Of a stretch of 64,000 nucleotides of DNA, positions 48,991-60,729 are shown one piece after another (position 1 is the stretch's first letter; the number at the start of each line of letters is the position of its first letter). The stretch spans positions 85,514,756-85,578,755 of the forward strand of contig CM037778.1 in assembly GCA_021229015.1 (NCBI GenBank), in the 5' to 3' direction. The translations under genes and the position numbers were made by a program. Under the pieces are notes generated by a model. That model saw only the letters and a list, made by a program, of their open reading frames with translations, made no database searches and had not been told where the DNA came from. The DNA comes from Solen grandis (lineage: Eukaryota; Mollusca; Bivalvia; Adapedonta; Solenidae).

Positions 48991-50000
48991 AACAGGAGAT
49001 TCGCCCTTTTTAACATAAAACGGTAGAATAAAATGTTTATGTAATCAGCAAGAGTACTTTAAATAACAAACGTTTTTATATGTCGATAATCATGTGTTAA
49101 TTCACCATTCCTTTCTAGTCCTCGAGGCGCGATCCCATATTACTAAAGTCAATCGATTTCTGACACGGTCATCAAACGTAAAGATTGTTTGACATTATAG
49201 ATCAGATATTGATCAATAGTATACTGTGCACGCTTATCCATTGCATTCTAAAAAAGAACTCAATGGTTTACTCTAATGTTTGCAATAGTTGCTTTTACTG
49301 ATTGTAATTGTATTGATCTTTGTCTATAGATGGGTAATCTTGCGTAATCATTATGTATTTTTCAGTGCACTCGGTCTTCAATTAAAAACCTCATTGATCA
49401 AGTGTGAAAATGTACTTGTAACATACCAGTTGAAGATTTAATTAATAAGTTTTGCTTAGGAAAAAGCGAATTCTAAAATCTGGGAGAGACATACAGAGAG
49501 ATAAACAATTCATTTTTGATAAATTTCTACCTTTCTAAATATTACTTTAAAAAGAAATTTCCTTATTTACAGAATAAATATTCTGAAATTCAGCAGTTGT
49601 TTAAGTTGTTCTTTGAAATTAGTTCGTATAATGACTACTCCCTTAACAGTTGGTGTAGTTTGTCTTTTACTGGTTGGTCATTTAAAACCTTTCATAAAAT
49701 TTGTATTTGTATATTTTTTCCTTATTTGATATTTACTATTTATAACAGTTTGCTTTTCTAAGCCAATTGCGGTTTCGATGTTTCAAATATTACTTCATTG
49801 ATTTGCTCACATGGGTTCGAATAGAGTAAAACCGATGCCAACGCAGAGAGAATTTCTGCAGAGAGACTGCCCATATGGTAATGCACCATGGAGTATATAA
49901 TTCAATTAAATTTACTATCTCAGTTTCCCTTAATCTGCCTAATACAATAATAATACACATATGTCAATGAAGCTGTTTATCCTTCAGCTTATCAAGTTCA
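48991..50000. other. No gene recognised, runs into assembly gap
   Basis: AT-rich non-coding sequence. An 81-codon frame at 49516-49761 is rich in Phe, Tyr and Leu and probably chance. Confidence 0.4.
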
Positions 50001-50100
50001 NNNNNNNNNNNNNNNNNNNNNNNNNNNNNNNNNNNNNNNNNNNNNNNNNNNNNNNNNNNNNNNNNNNNNNNNNNNNNNNNNNNNNNNNNNNNNNNNNNNN
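50001..50100. other. Assembly gap (100 N)
   Basis: Exactly 100 N, the usual placeholder for a gap of unknown size. It falls within or beside a tandem-core element. Confidence 0.98.
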
Positions 50101-50722
50101 AAACTTTGAAAATCTTCTTCTGCAAAACTGCAAGGCCTAGAGCTTAGATATTTGGTATGTAGCATCATTTATGGGCCACTACCAAGATTGTACAAATCAA
50201 GCCCTATGGTGATAAATGACCCCCCCAGGGTCACTTTTTTACATAGAGTTAAACAGGAAAATCTTAAAAATCTTCTTCTATAAATGCATAAGGCCTAGAG
50301 CTTAGATATTTGGTATGAAGCATCATCTATGGGCCACTACCAAGATTGTACAAATCATAGCCCTATGGTGATAAATGACCCGGCACCAGGGGTCACTTGT
50401 TTTACATAGAGTTATAAGGAAAATCTTAAAAAATCTTCTTCTATGAATCAATAAGGCCTAAGCTAAGATTTTGGTATGTAGTAGCATCTAATGGTTCATT
50501 ACAAAGATTTTCAAAGTATTGGACATACGGTGATAAATGACCCTGCGCCCAAGTCTTCTCTGAAACCATATGGCACATTGCTAGATATTTGGTGTGTAGT
50601 ATTGTCAGGGTAAAATGTTTTAGATTAAGTTATATCAGAATCCTTGTCTGTTTAAAAACCTTGACATCAGTTGAAGCAATGGTACTCAGTGAGCGATTCA
50701 GGGCCATCATGGCCCTCTTGTT
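50101..50722 (+). mobile_element. HINE-like element, 5' part lost in gap (core type 2)
   Basis: Tandem units of about 150 bp share AATCTTCTTCT, AAGGCCTAGAGCTTAGAT, GGGCCACTACCAAGAT and GGTGATAAATGACC; they start near 50108, 50263 and 50424, with a decayed fourth. The right end has CAGTGAGCGATTCA, the perfect hairpin GGGCC-ATCAT-GGCCC (50701-50715) and TCTTGTTT. The cap is the same as in family 1 but the core is unrelated to the 145-bp unit. Confidence 0.75.
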
Positions 50723-51235
50723 TATTAAGAACGTCTCTTCGATACATGTCGTAAAATCTCCCTGGCTGGACCCCAAATCTCCCTGTGAAAATTTCAAAAC
50801 CTCCCTGGGAGACATACTGAAAATATGGCATGTATGTGTATGTAGTACAAGTTTAAAAAATCATCTTGTCCAAAATGACTTATAAGATTTCAAAGTTTTT
50901 TGGAACAGATGTTTCTTGAGTGACTCACTACCAATATTGTAAAAAGTAATTGAATCTGTCAAAAACATGGCCACCAGAGGCAGGGCCTGTTTTCCTTATA
51001 TGCATATAGTGCAGTATCCCTTATATGCATATAGTGCAAATTGGAAAAATCTTTTTCAAAAGTACTGGCTTGACTTCCAAGTTTTAGCACAGATGTTCCT
51101 TTGGCAAAATACGGCTGGCTGGAGGCAGAGCCCATTTTCCATATTATTCATCAGATATTTGCTGTTTCTTTTCCTCCCATTAATACCGGGTTTTCTCAGG
51201 TGAGTGATTCCAGGCCTTCATGGCTCTCTTGTTTA
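50723..51235 (+). mobile_element. HINE-like element, decayed, 3' cap visible
   Basis: The right end reads TCAGGTGAGTGATTC, then the hairpin-like AGGCC-TTCAT-GGCT and CTCTTGTTT (to 51235). The body has two copies of CCTTATATGCATATAGTGCA (about 50993-51035). No 5' cap was found, so it is truncated or nested. Confidence 0.6.
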
Positions 51236-51612
51236 TAAATCTTCCAACAGGCAGAAGCAGAGATTGAGACCATGTATTACATATCTGATGTCTTCAAGAT
51301 TATTTTCACATAATCAGTTTCACTTCTTTTCATATAACATCATAAAATGTCTTTCCCTTCTCTGGTTGTAAGAATTGCCAATGTTTCACCAATGGAAAAG
51401 GTGGATAAAACAAGATGCAGTGTAATGCAGCTATATCATGGTTTGACTAAAAATTATCTTCTTCAATGGATTGTGTACAGTAAGGTGATATGTAGTGGTG
51501 TTGTATCTCTTTAGCATATCTCGTTATAATTGATTACAAGGCAGAAGATATCTGTTGCTTCCATTTCATTTTTTCACTTTTTGAATTTAAGCTGGTGTGT
51601 ATCACAAGTTTG

Positions 51613-52921
51613 TTTTTTTTAGCTCACCTCCTCATGTGGGTTTTAAGGATCAATGGCTGCCCGTCATCTGTCCATCGTCCACAATTATTTCAAATGGCAT
51701 CTCCAAAACCACAGGGCCAAATTTGATGAAAATTGCCTGTGATGTTCCTTGCATGAAGCTCTACCAAAGTTTTTCAAATGGTTCTGGTTCATCGCATATC
51801 AGGGTCACAGGAGCTGAAAATAGATTTTTAAAGTGAGTCTTTAAAAATCTTCTTCTCCGAACTGCAAGGCCTAGAGCTTATGTGGTATGTGGCATTGTCT
51901 TATGGACCATTACCAAGTGTGTTCAAATCATGACCCTGGGTTGAAATTGGCCCCGCCTCAGGATCACTTGATTTGATATAGCAATGACCTTCAAAGTTTG
52001 GATGGCAGGTACAGTTTTTGTGTTTAATTTAGATGATCAGCAATTGACCTACTTAATCTGCATCTTCAGGCCTAAAATAGTGTTTAATGATAGCACTATG
52101 ATGTAAATAAAAGTTTGTCCATTCAAATGATACCTTTCTCACCCAAATAGGAATTAGATAAATTATTGATATTCAAGTTAATATTTAGGTGTGCAAATTT
52201 TTCAGCTTGAAATAAGTGTCACAAAATATGTCAAAAAGAGAACCAACCAAAACAAAAAGCAAAATAAAAAAATAAAAATACCCATTTACAAATAAAAGCA
52301 AATCAATTTTATATATCTTGTCAATTTTATTTACTCAAGAAATCAGCAGGTAATAATCAATAAATTATTTTTGATTTCTTATTTTTTTTAACTTTTATGC
52401 AGTTAAAAACAGACTGCATCAGTTAGAGTCTCTATAGATAATTGAGTCAAAATGCTTTTGCATGAAGTAACAGGTAAAATAGGTCAAAATGAGTCCTCAA
52501 ATATTTAGGAAAAACTTAAAAAATCTTCTTCTCAGAAACCACAAGGCTTAAAGTTTAGATATTTGGTGTGTGGCATGTTCTAGTGGACCTCTACCAAGTT
52601 TGTTCAAATCCTGGCCTTCAGGTCAAAATTTGCCCCCTCCCCAGGGGTGACTTGCTTTTATATAGGCTTTTATTCGATTATTTTGAAAGTCTTGCCAGGA
52701 ACCACAAGGTCTTGGGTTTAGGTATTTGATGAGATGTGTTAACATGGCCTAGTAGACCTCTACCAAGTTTGTTCAAATCATGGGCCAAGCGTCAAAATTG
52801 TCCCTGCCCTAGGGGTAACTTTAATTTTCTAAGACTTAAAGCAACAAAAAAATAAAATAAAATCATTTTGTCATCAGTCTTACTCATGTGAGCAACACAG
52901 GGCCATCTTGACCCTCTTGTT
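51613..52921 (+). mobile_element. HINE-like element, complete caps (core type 2)
   Basis: It starts TTTTTTTTAGCTCACCTCC (51613). The linker has GCCCGTCATCTGTCC. Diverged units share TCTTCTC..AAGGC, TTTGGTRTGTGGCAT, ACCAAGTTTGTTCAAATC and CCCC..GGGG..ACTT, at about 51840, 52515 and 52680. The right end has CATGTGAGCAACACA, the hairpin GGGCC-ATCTT-GACCC (52900-52914, one mismatch) and TCTTGTTT. A non-repetitive stretch at 52000-52480 interrupts the core. Confidence 0.75.
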
Positions 52922-53837
52922 TTTTTGTTGTTTTTTTGTTGTTGTTTTTCTGTCTTTCTTATTTCAAGTATCTGTTTTGCATGGAATGTCCATACCAATT
53001 AATGCTGATTACTGTGGTTGGTTTTTTACACTGACAAACCTGCATTGTTACTGATCATTAACACCCAGTCATTGTGTAATCATAAACTGCCTCGAAGAGA
53101 CTGTAAACTCAAATAGTCAGTCAGTCAGACAGTCCAATAGTTTACCACCTGGGGTAATTAATTGTTATCACTTTAGCCTGTAATTGCACTTGCATGTTCA
53201 GAGCTGACTGTGTGAAACTGTTCTAAGTAGATATAGAAGGAGATTAATAAGTTTTGTAGTAAGCCTTATGCACCAGAAAATGCAATGCGAGATATTTTTG
53301 GGGTCCCTAGATCAACCACTATATATTGGTCAGTGTGAGATAGCAGTCTGTGATATTGAGGCGTTACATTGTGCGAACTTGTTACTTTCCTAATTACATA
53401 GTTTTGTCCATTCTCTTGTCTTAGATAGTTGTGAAATTTGGCAAAATCAGAAGAAAAAAATAGTAAACAATGACTGTACTAGAACACAAATATTTGTAGT
53501 GCAGGAAGAAAACATCTTCATTTGTTATATTTTTCATTTCCCACTAGAATATTGTATTAATATTTTTACATTGAATATCTAAATTAAATCCCTGGGCTAG
53601 ATTTTCAGTACTGCATTTGATCCAAATTGTGGCTTATATAGACATATGTCATTTGTAGAACATGTTCATTAATGACTTCTAAGAAGTTTTGCAGAAATAA
53701 ATGTACATGTAATTGCCTTTTTGAAGCCCTTTCCTTGTCCCATTCTGGGATTGATACCTGCCACTAAAACAATAAAAACATCAACTGCATTTTCAAGTCA
53801 GAAAAAGCAACTGAATGTTCATATCAATGAAGCTGAT
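52922..53837. other. No gene recognised
   Basis: Non-coding, with a short tandem (AGTC)n at 53118-53133. Nothing else could be identified. Confidence 0.4.
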
Positions 53838-54505
53838 TAGCTCACCTGACCACACCATGCTCAAGGTAGTGTGATCACCCTCCTATGTCAGTCATCCGTC
53901 ATCCAATACCACCATACAGAAATAGATTAAATTTGTCAGGGAAGATCCTTGGCAATCAAAAGAATTAAATACTTTAAAAATCTCCTCCTGAAATAAATGT
54001 AAAGAAATTGAAATTATTTTGCACAAATGGTGACCTTATTGCCACCTACCACAATTGCTAAAATAAAGTTGACTTTTCAAGTCTCCTTTAAAAATAGTTG
54101 TAAGAATTTTTATTTTACACATGATCACTTTATGATCTCTACTAAACTAGCTCCTGTGGGTGTCAGGCTAGTATATTGGTATAAAACAAATTTAAATATA
54201 TCAAATTCTTCTCTGGAACCTGTTAGAATTATTATGCCCCCCTTCGAAGAAGAGGGGGTATATTGCTTTGCTCATGTCCGTCGGTAGACCAGACCTTGTC
54301 CGAGTGATAACTTAAGTTCTATTTGACCTTTAAGTCTCAAACTTCATGTGGTTGTTGCTTATGATTAGTAGATGACCCCTATCAATTTTGGTGTCAATAC
54401 CTCAAAGGTCAAGGTCACAAGGTTTGAGATATTTGAAGGATGATGTATCATTTTCTTTCATTATTGTGGATGTTTGTGCTTATGGCTAGCAAGGCTGATT
54501 TGTTA
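53838..54505 (+). mobile_element. Two truncated element 5' ends
   Basis: TAGCTCACCTGACC at 53838 is a family 1-type 5' cap. A separate 5' hairpin of another family starts near 54231: CCCCCCTTCGAAGAAGAGGGGG folds on itself and is followed by a GTCCGTCGG linker. Neither has its own 3' cap before the next element begins at 54506. The second is therefore either truncated or interrupted by that insertion. Confidence 0.5.
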
Positions 54506-55912
54506 ATTTTTTAGCTCACCTGAGCTTTTGTGATCGCCTTTTGTGTGTCGTGCGTCGTCAGGCGTCCGTCGTCAACAATTGCTTGTGAACACTCTAGAGG
54601 CCATAGTTTTGGCCCAATCTTCATGAAACTTGGTCAGGATATTTGTCTACATGATATCTATGAGTTCAAATTGGGTCATGTGGGGTCAAAAACTAGGTCA
54701 CCAGGTCAGATTCTGGAAAAACCTTGTGAACACTCTAGAGGCCACAGTTTTGGCCCAATCTTCATGAAACTTGGTCAGGATGTTTGTCTACATGATATCT
54801 TAAATGAGTTCACAATTGGGTCATGTGGGGTCAAAAACTAGGTCACCAGGTCAAATCTTAGAAAAACCTTGTGAACACTCTAGAGGCCACAGTTTTGGCC
54901 CAATCTTCATGAAACTTGGTCAGGGTGTTTGTCTACATGATATCTCAGATGGGTTTGAAAATGGGTTATGTGGGGTCAAAATCTAGGTCACCAGGTCAAA
55001 TCTTAGAAAAACCTCGTGAACACTCTACAGGCCACAGTTTTGGCCCAATCTTCATGAAACTTGGTCAGGGTGTTTGTCTACATGATATCTCAGATGGGTT
55101 TGAAAATGGGTCATGTGGGGTCAAAAACTAGGTCACCAGGTCAAATCTTAGAAAAACCTTGTGAACACTCTGGAGGCCACAGTTTTGGCCCAATCCTCAT
55201 GAAACTTGGTCAGGATGTTTGTCTACATGATATCTCGGATGAGTTAGAAATTGGGTCATGTGGGGTCAAAAACTAGGTCACTAGGTCAAATCTTAGAAAA
55301 ACCTTGTGAACATGCTTGAGGCCACATTTTTAGCCAAATCTTCAATAGATTTGGGTCAGGATGTTTGTATAAATGATATATTGGATGAGTTCGATAATAA
55401 GTCACGTTGGGTCAAAAACTAGGTCACCAGGTCAAATCTTAGAAAAATCTTGTGAACATGCTTGAGGCAACATTTTGGCTAGAATGTTTGTCTTTGAAAT
55501 TGGGTCATGTTGGGAAAAAAACACTAGGTCAAATCTTAGAAAAACCTTGTTAACACTCTAGAGACAACATTTTTGGCCCAGTCTTCATGAAGTTTGGTCA
55601 GGATGTTCGTCTACATATCTTTGATGAGTTTAAAATTATGTCACTTAGGGTTAACAACTAGGTCACCAGGTCAAATCTTAGAAAAACCTTGTGAACACAC
55701 TAGAGGCCTACATTTTTTTCCCAGTCTTCATTTAACTTGATATGAATGATGACTGCATGAATTCCCAGTTGAATGCTAATTCAGGTAGGATCAAAATGTA
55801 GGCCACTTAGTCAAATGTTAGAAAAACACTTTAGATGCCAGATTTTTTGTCATTTTGCCTAACACAGCCATCTTAATCAGGTGAGCGACACAGGGCCATC
55901 TTGGCCCTCTTA
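54506..55912 (+). mobile_element. HINE-like element, 145-bp tandem core (family 1)
   Basis: It starts TTTTTTAGCTCACCTGAGC. The hairpin return arm seen at 38 kb is missing here, so the 5' hairpin is deleted. After a GTCCGTCGTC linker, tandem units start at 54583, 54724, 54869, 55014, 55159, 55304, 55450, 55547 and 55689. The first six are very similar to each other and the last three more diverged and shortened. The right end has CAGGTGAGCGACACA, the hairpin GGGCC-ATCTT-GGCCC (55893-55907) and TCTTAT. The overlapping open frames here are translations of the repeat, not genes. Confidence 0.85.
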
Positions 55913-55947
55913 TATAATAAACCTAGAGCACTAAGTCTTAATGTTTT

Positions 55948-57012
55948 GTTATGCTCACCGAAGGTGACGCATATAGTCACCACTTCGTCCGTGCGTCCGT
56001 TCGTCCGTCACACTTTCCTTGTCCGGACTATTTCTCAGGAACTATAAGCTTGAATTCAACGAAACTTTATGGGAAGCTTTATTACCAAGAGGAGATGCGC
56101 ATATCCTCAGCATGACCCGGTTCCTAAATTTTTCAAAGAGTTATGGCCCATTGACTTTTCGGCCTATAGTACATATTGCATGATTCTTGTCCGGGCTATT
56201 TCTCAGGAACTAATGGCTTGAATTCAACGAAACTTTATGGGAAGCTTTATTACCAAGAGGAGATGCGCATATCGTCAGCATGACCCGATTCCTAAATTTT
56301 CCAAAGAGTTAAGGCCCATTGACTTTTAGGCCTATAGTACATATTGCATGATTCTTGTCCAGGCTATTTCTCAGGAACTAATGGCTTGAATTCAACAAAA
56401 CTTTATGGGAAGCTTTATCACCAAGAGTAGATACGCATATCGTCGGCGTGACCTGGTTCTTCAATTTTTCACAGAGTTATGGCCCCTTGACTTTTTGGCC
56501 TATAGTTCATGTTGCATGATTCTTGTCTGGGCTATTTCTCAGGAACTAATGGCTTAAAATCAATGAAACTTTATGGGAAGCTTTATTACCAAGAGTAGAC
56601 ACGCATATTGTCGACGTGACCTGGTTCCTCAATTTTTAAGAGAGTTATGGCCCCTACACTATTTCAAGTTTTCATGTCTGGAGAGGCCATTATACACTAT
56701 TTCAAGTTTTCATGTCTGGAGATCTTAAGCCATTGGTCCATTTGTCAATGCCATATTTCAGTGATCATCAAATTATTTGGATGGGTATCAATCTTCAGTC
56801 ATTGCTATAATATAAAGGTAAATAAATTGTATTTTGTATTTGATTTTTCCCCTTTTTTTTGAATTTGAGGACATTACCTGGATTCTATACATGATAAGCG
56901 TGTGCTGATCCCATTCCGGTCCTTAACATATCCTCCCACCCATTGACCAAGGCCTTATTTGCAACAATGACGTTCTTCGGGGAGCATCTGTCAGTTCTAC
57001 TGACTTTCTTGT
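55948..57012 (+). mobile_element. HINE-like element, 168-bp tandem core (family 2)
   Basis: The 5' cap ATGCTCACC-GAA-GGTGACGCAT (55951 on) forms a hairpin. A linker rich in CGTCCG follows, then four units beginning CTTGTCYGGRCTATTTCTCAGG near 56017, 56186, 56353 and 56521. The right end has TTCGGGGAGCAT, the reverse complement of the 5' cap at 11 of 12 positions. The hairpin GTCAG-TTCTA-CTGAC (56990-57004) and TTTCTTGTTT follow. The caps and core share no sequence with family 1, but the plan is the same. Confidence 0.8.
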
Positions 57013-58180
57013 TTGTTTATAACTGACAATGTTCTTTCACTTAAACCTTTGTGGACTTGTGTAAATATTTCTCCAGCCCATTTATTTCAGTAAATGTTTA
57101 GTTCCACATTTTAGCACATTATATTTTCACTCAAATTTTGAAGTTTGAGAATTTTTTGTGACAAGCCAACATTATGAAGGCAAACTCCTTGCATGTAATA
57201 TAGCTATATACATATTATGGCATATGAGGGGGGGCAGATATGTTTCACAAACATTTCTTGTTTATCATTATTTTTTTAGGGGAAAAGAATGATCACCTTA
57301 TTGCCCTCTGCCATAATTGTTAAAACCAAGCTGATCTTTTGAAAAAAGAAGCTCACCGGCAATTGACTTTCTCATGTCATCTTCATGTAGAATATTTCAT
57401 GATGTTAATATGACCTGCTACCATAAGTGCTTTTGAAATTAAGGTTCCAAGAGGGTGAGTTAGTTTTTGTCACAAAACTTCACAACTCAAATATTATGAT
57501 GCAATGTTATTTGGCCAAACATGAAAAACTTTGGTTGCCATGGCAAAAGAAGACATAACTGGTGTTGTTGTGCATCAGCAATTTCAACAATCTTCTCTGA
57601 AACTACCAAATGGATTGTCATCAAATTTTACCAAAATGATACTTATGATAGCCTAATGCTATTCCTATGTTTTTTTTTATGCTAGTTTTTTTTTCTATGA
57701 AAAATTCTGGTTGCCATTGCAACCAGAAAAGAAAATCTATAAAATGCTTTTTCTCAGAAATAAAAAGACCTGCAGATTTGATATTAGGTATATAGCATCA
57801 GCTCATGTTTTCCTCAACATCAATGCAAAATTTTTGCCCCTGGGGTCACAATGGGCCACGCCCATGGCCACACCCGGATTTTTATTTAGAACTATATAGG
57901 GAGTTCTGGAAAAAGCTTCTCTTCTAAAACTAGTCCATGGATTTTCACCATATTTAACTAAAATGATACTTATGTTAACCTTAGGCAAATTCCTAATTTT
58001 TCATGAAGAACTTTGGTTGCCATGGCAACCAAAATGCATAATCATAAAATGCCTTCTCTTAGAAACATACAGACTTAACACTTTGATATTTGGTATATGA
58101 TATTCTCTCAATGTTCCATTCTTTCTATAACAAACCAAATTCAGGTGAGCGATTTAAGGCCATCTTGGCCCTCTTGTTTG
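57013..58180 (+). mobile_element. HINE-like element with GGTTGCCATGGCAAC core units (core type 3)
   Basis: Diverged units share TTTGGTTGCCATGGCAA, ATTTTACCAAAATGATACTTATG and CTTCTCT..AAA, near 57530, 57705 and 58005. The right end has TCAGGTGAGCGATTTA, the hairpin GGCC-ATCTT-GGCC (58158-58170) and CTCTTGTTT. No clean 5' cap is visible, so the left limit is approximate. This is the third unrelated core attached to the family 1 cap. Confidence 0.6.
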
Positions 58181-58189
58181 CTGAAGAGA

Positions 58190-58400
58190 GGGCATAGGAA
58201 GAGAGTGGTTGGATGGTTGGATACAAGGGCATCCAGGTGCAATACCCTAGGTTATTTTTTCGAATAGAACCTTTGTTTCTTTTATGTTTCCATAGTATAA
58301 CACCAATACATGGGAGACATGTTTGTGGATAGAAGAAGAACTGAGTACATGGAATTCCCATAGCAATCCCGTTTTGTCAAGTACGAAGAAAGAGTGCATA
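58190..58400 (-). repeat. Dispersed repeat, inverted partner of 39310-39500
   Basis: Read on the minus strand it contains TATTGGTGTTATAC, ACATAAAAGAAACAAAGG and GGGATTGCTATGGGAATTCC, aligning with the 39 kb copy with moderate divergence. Confidence 0.55.
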
Positions 58401-58448
58401 TAGTACCAATTTTATAAGTCCTTGGTTTGATGCGGTCACTGGAGGAAG

Positions 58449-58522
58449 TGCCCCAGCTGGGATTCAAACCCCAGGCCTCCCAAACACTAAGCGGACACTC
58501 TACCACTGAGCCATTGTGCCGG
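58449..58522 (-). pseudogene. tRNA-like (SINE-type) sequence
   Basis: The minus strand has a near-perfect A box, ATGGCTCAGTGGTAGAG, and a B box GGTTTGAATCCC at tRNA spacing. Acceptor pairing is incomplete. It directly adjoins the dispersed repeat at 58190-58400 and may be the tRNA-derived head of the same SINE on that strand. Confidence 0.6.
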
Positions 58523-58919
58523 TTAGGGATTTGGTTCCCAGCTTACACTCTATACACTATGATACAACAGAGATGCAACCGCTAATGTTAGTGACTTTTA
58601 ACAGTAACTGAATTAAAAGCAGGTTGCTGTCAAGTAACCCAAATTGTTTTATTTAGGCAGATGAAATGCTGGTGAGTGATCAAGGGTCACTGGCCCTTTT
58701 GATTTCATACTACTTTCAAAAATCAATATCTAAAATTTTTTAAATATTTTCCAGTGCAGTTTAAATTTTTTAGTGAGTAAAGACAGGTGAATTTTTTTCA
58801 TTGATCTTGGGTTAATGCTTGGTTTGCAATTGACTTGTTTATATAGCTTTCTTTTGAGCATGTGACTTACACTTGCCAAGTTTAAAGATAAGGAGAGTAG
58901 ATAAAAAAACTTTCTTTTA

Positions 58920-59670
58920 TTAGTCCCCATTGGTGAAACGGGTTGGGGACTATATTAGGTTTTCGCACGTGCGTCTGTCATTCCATCCATCCAGCTTTTG
59001 TGTCCGCTTTATAACTTGGACATTTATGGATGGATTTCAATAAAACTCTACAGAAGTATTTCTCATAACCCTTGTGTCGCGCACATCAACTATATGCACC
59101 CTTGAAAGATCAAGGTGAAATTCTCTTTGGTATTTATAGACTACATCTTCGTGTCCTCTCTATAACTTCAATATCTATGATGATTTTCATAATACTTTAC
59201 AGAAATGTTTGTCATAACCATAACTATCTACCATATGCACGCTTAAAAGGTCAAGGTCACCAGTGTTAGAATTTCTCTTTGGTATTCATAGGCTACATCT
59301 ACATGTCCACTCTTTAACTTCCATATCTATAGGTGGATTTTTTAAACTTTAATAGGGCTTGTTACTGAAGATGTGTCACATGCATCAAACACTTGAAAAG
59401 TCAAGGTCACAGCAGTTGTTACAAGTTGTCTTATGTATTTCATATCTGCTCTATAACTTTTATTTCTATGTTGGATTTCATGAAAATACAGAAGTCTTTG
59501 TCATAACACAAAGGTGTGCAGCGCGTATCAACCATATGCATGCTTGAAAGGTCAGTGCAATTCAGGGACCATAACCTATTTCCATTATTTTTTTGTTTCT
59601 ATATGGCACAAATTCTTCATAGGGGGTTTTCACTAGTGGGGACTTCTGACAGTATTGCTTGCAATACTAA
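58920..59670 (+). mobile_element. HINE-like element, AGTCCCC caps (family 3)
   Basis: The 5' hairpin is AGTCCCC ... GGGGACT (58921-58951), followed by a GTGCGTCTGTC linker. Diverged units of about 125-130 bp share ATAACTT..ATATCTATG, TACAGAARTRTTTCTCATAAC, ATATGCAC and AAAGGTCAAGGTCAC. The right end has TTCACTAGTGGGGACTT, the inverted copy of the 5' end, then a perfect hairpin AGTATTG-CTTG-CAATACT (59651-59668). It is the third family with this plan. Confidence 0.75.
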
Positions 59671-60729
59671 CAAAGCCTCGTTTATACCAATCATCTGAGA
59701 AGAAGCTGCTTTAAAAAGGTATATAAATGGAAATAGCGAGATTCAGATTTGGGGCACTGGTGAGAATCATAAAACAAGAAATTTCAATGTTGATGATTAT
59801 TGATTGACAATACTTGCCTACACAGCAGGATTGTGAATTTTCAACCAGCTGAAAATTGCATGTTTTATAAAAATCATGTCGAACATTATGAATTTGTTGT
59901 GTTTTTATTCAGTTTCTATCCTTTTTTTACAAAGGTCCTAGAAAATTTTATAAAAAATCATATTTTAGTTCAATTTAGACAAGGCTTATTTCAAATAGTT
60001 TGAATATATCATTTAAGAAAAGCATGAATTGTTGATTCTTAATCATTGAAGCTTTAATGCTTAAATCTTCTATATCATTGATAGATACTGAAGAATTTCA
60101 TCAAATTTTATCTTACTGTAATTGAATAACTTTGACCTTTCATGCCTCACCATGAAATGGTGACAAGCATATAGTGTTATACCTTGTGTTGCGGACAAGA
60201 ACCAGGTTGCTAGCTTGAAGATCAAGATCACATCACTTAGTTGACCTAAACATTTTGGTTATGGTTATGAAATAACATGGCACAAGTGATCCCTAGGACA
60301 ATATGATATAAAGCAAATAAGAATCAAGTTTCTAGTTTCAAGGTCAAAGTAACAGTAGTTAATTGAGTTTAAAATTTTAACCGGGCTGTATCTTTGTTGC
60401 GTACCGTCATGTTTTGAAATAAGGGATCCTTTGGACAATACAATGTTTCTCCGACAAATACCAGGTTGCTAGCTTGAAGGTTAAGGTCACATCACTTGGT
60501 TTAGGTCAGGGTCATAGCGATTATTAGATCATAAAATCATCTTTTATATTTCCAGTTTCTCATCATCTTCACTGACAAATATATCAATATAGTTAACTTT
60601 TACTTTAATATCCATTGCATCATAACAACTTGACCAAAATGACCTTGCTGTATGCACCACTTCACCTGATTGTCTAACAATACTGAAAATCTAATTATCT
60701 TGGAATTCATAACAATAAAGTTCAATTTT
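59671..60729 (+). repeat. Diverged tandem units, otherwise non-coding
   Basis: About 60190-60520 holds three units sharing AACCAGGTTGCTAGCTTGAA and AGGTCACATCACTT, spaced about 125 bp. They resemble the interior of a tandem-core element, but no caps were found. The rest shows no gene. Confidence 0.5.

Noticed and set aside
54530..55276. Series of 60-103-codon open frames with GHSFGPIFMKLGQ-like text
   Set aside because: They are translations of the 145-bp tandem unit, appear in shifting frames and recur at 38440-38640; not genes.
58449..58522. Working tRNA gene
   Set aside because: Good promoter boxes but poor acceptor pairing, and it adjoins a dispersed repeat; scored as tRNA-like repeat.
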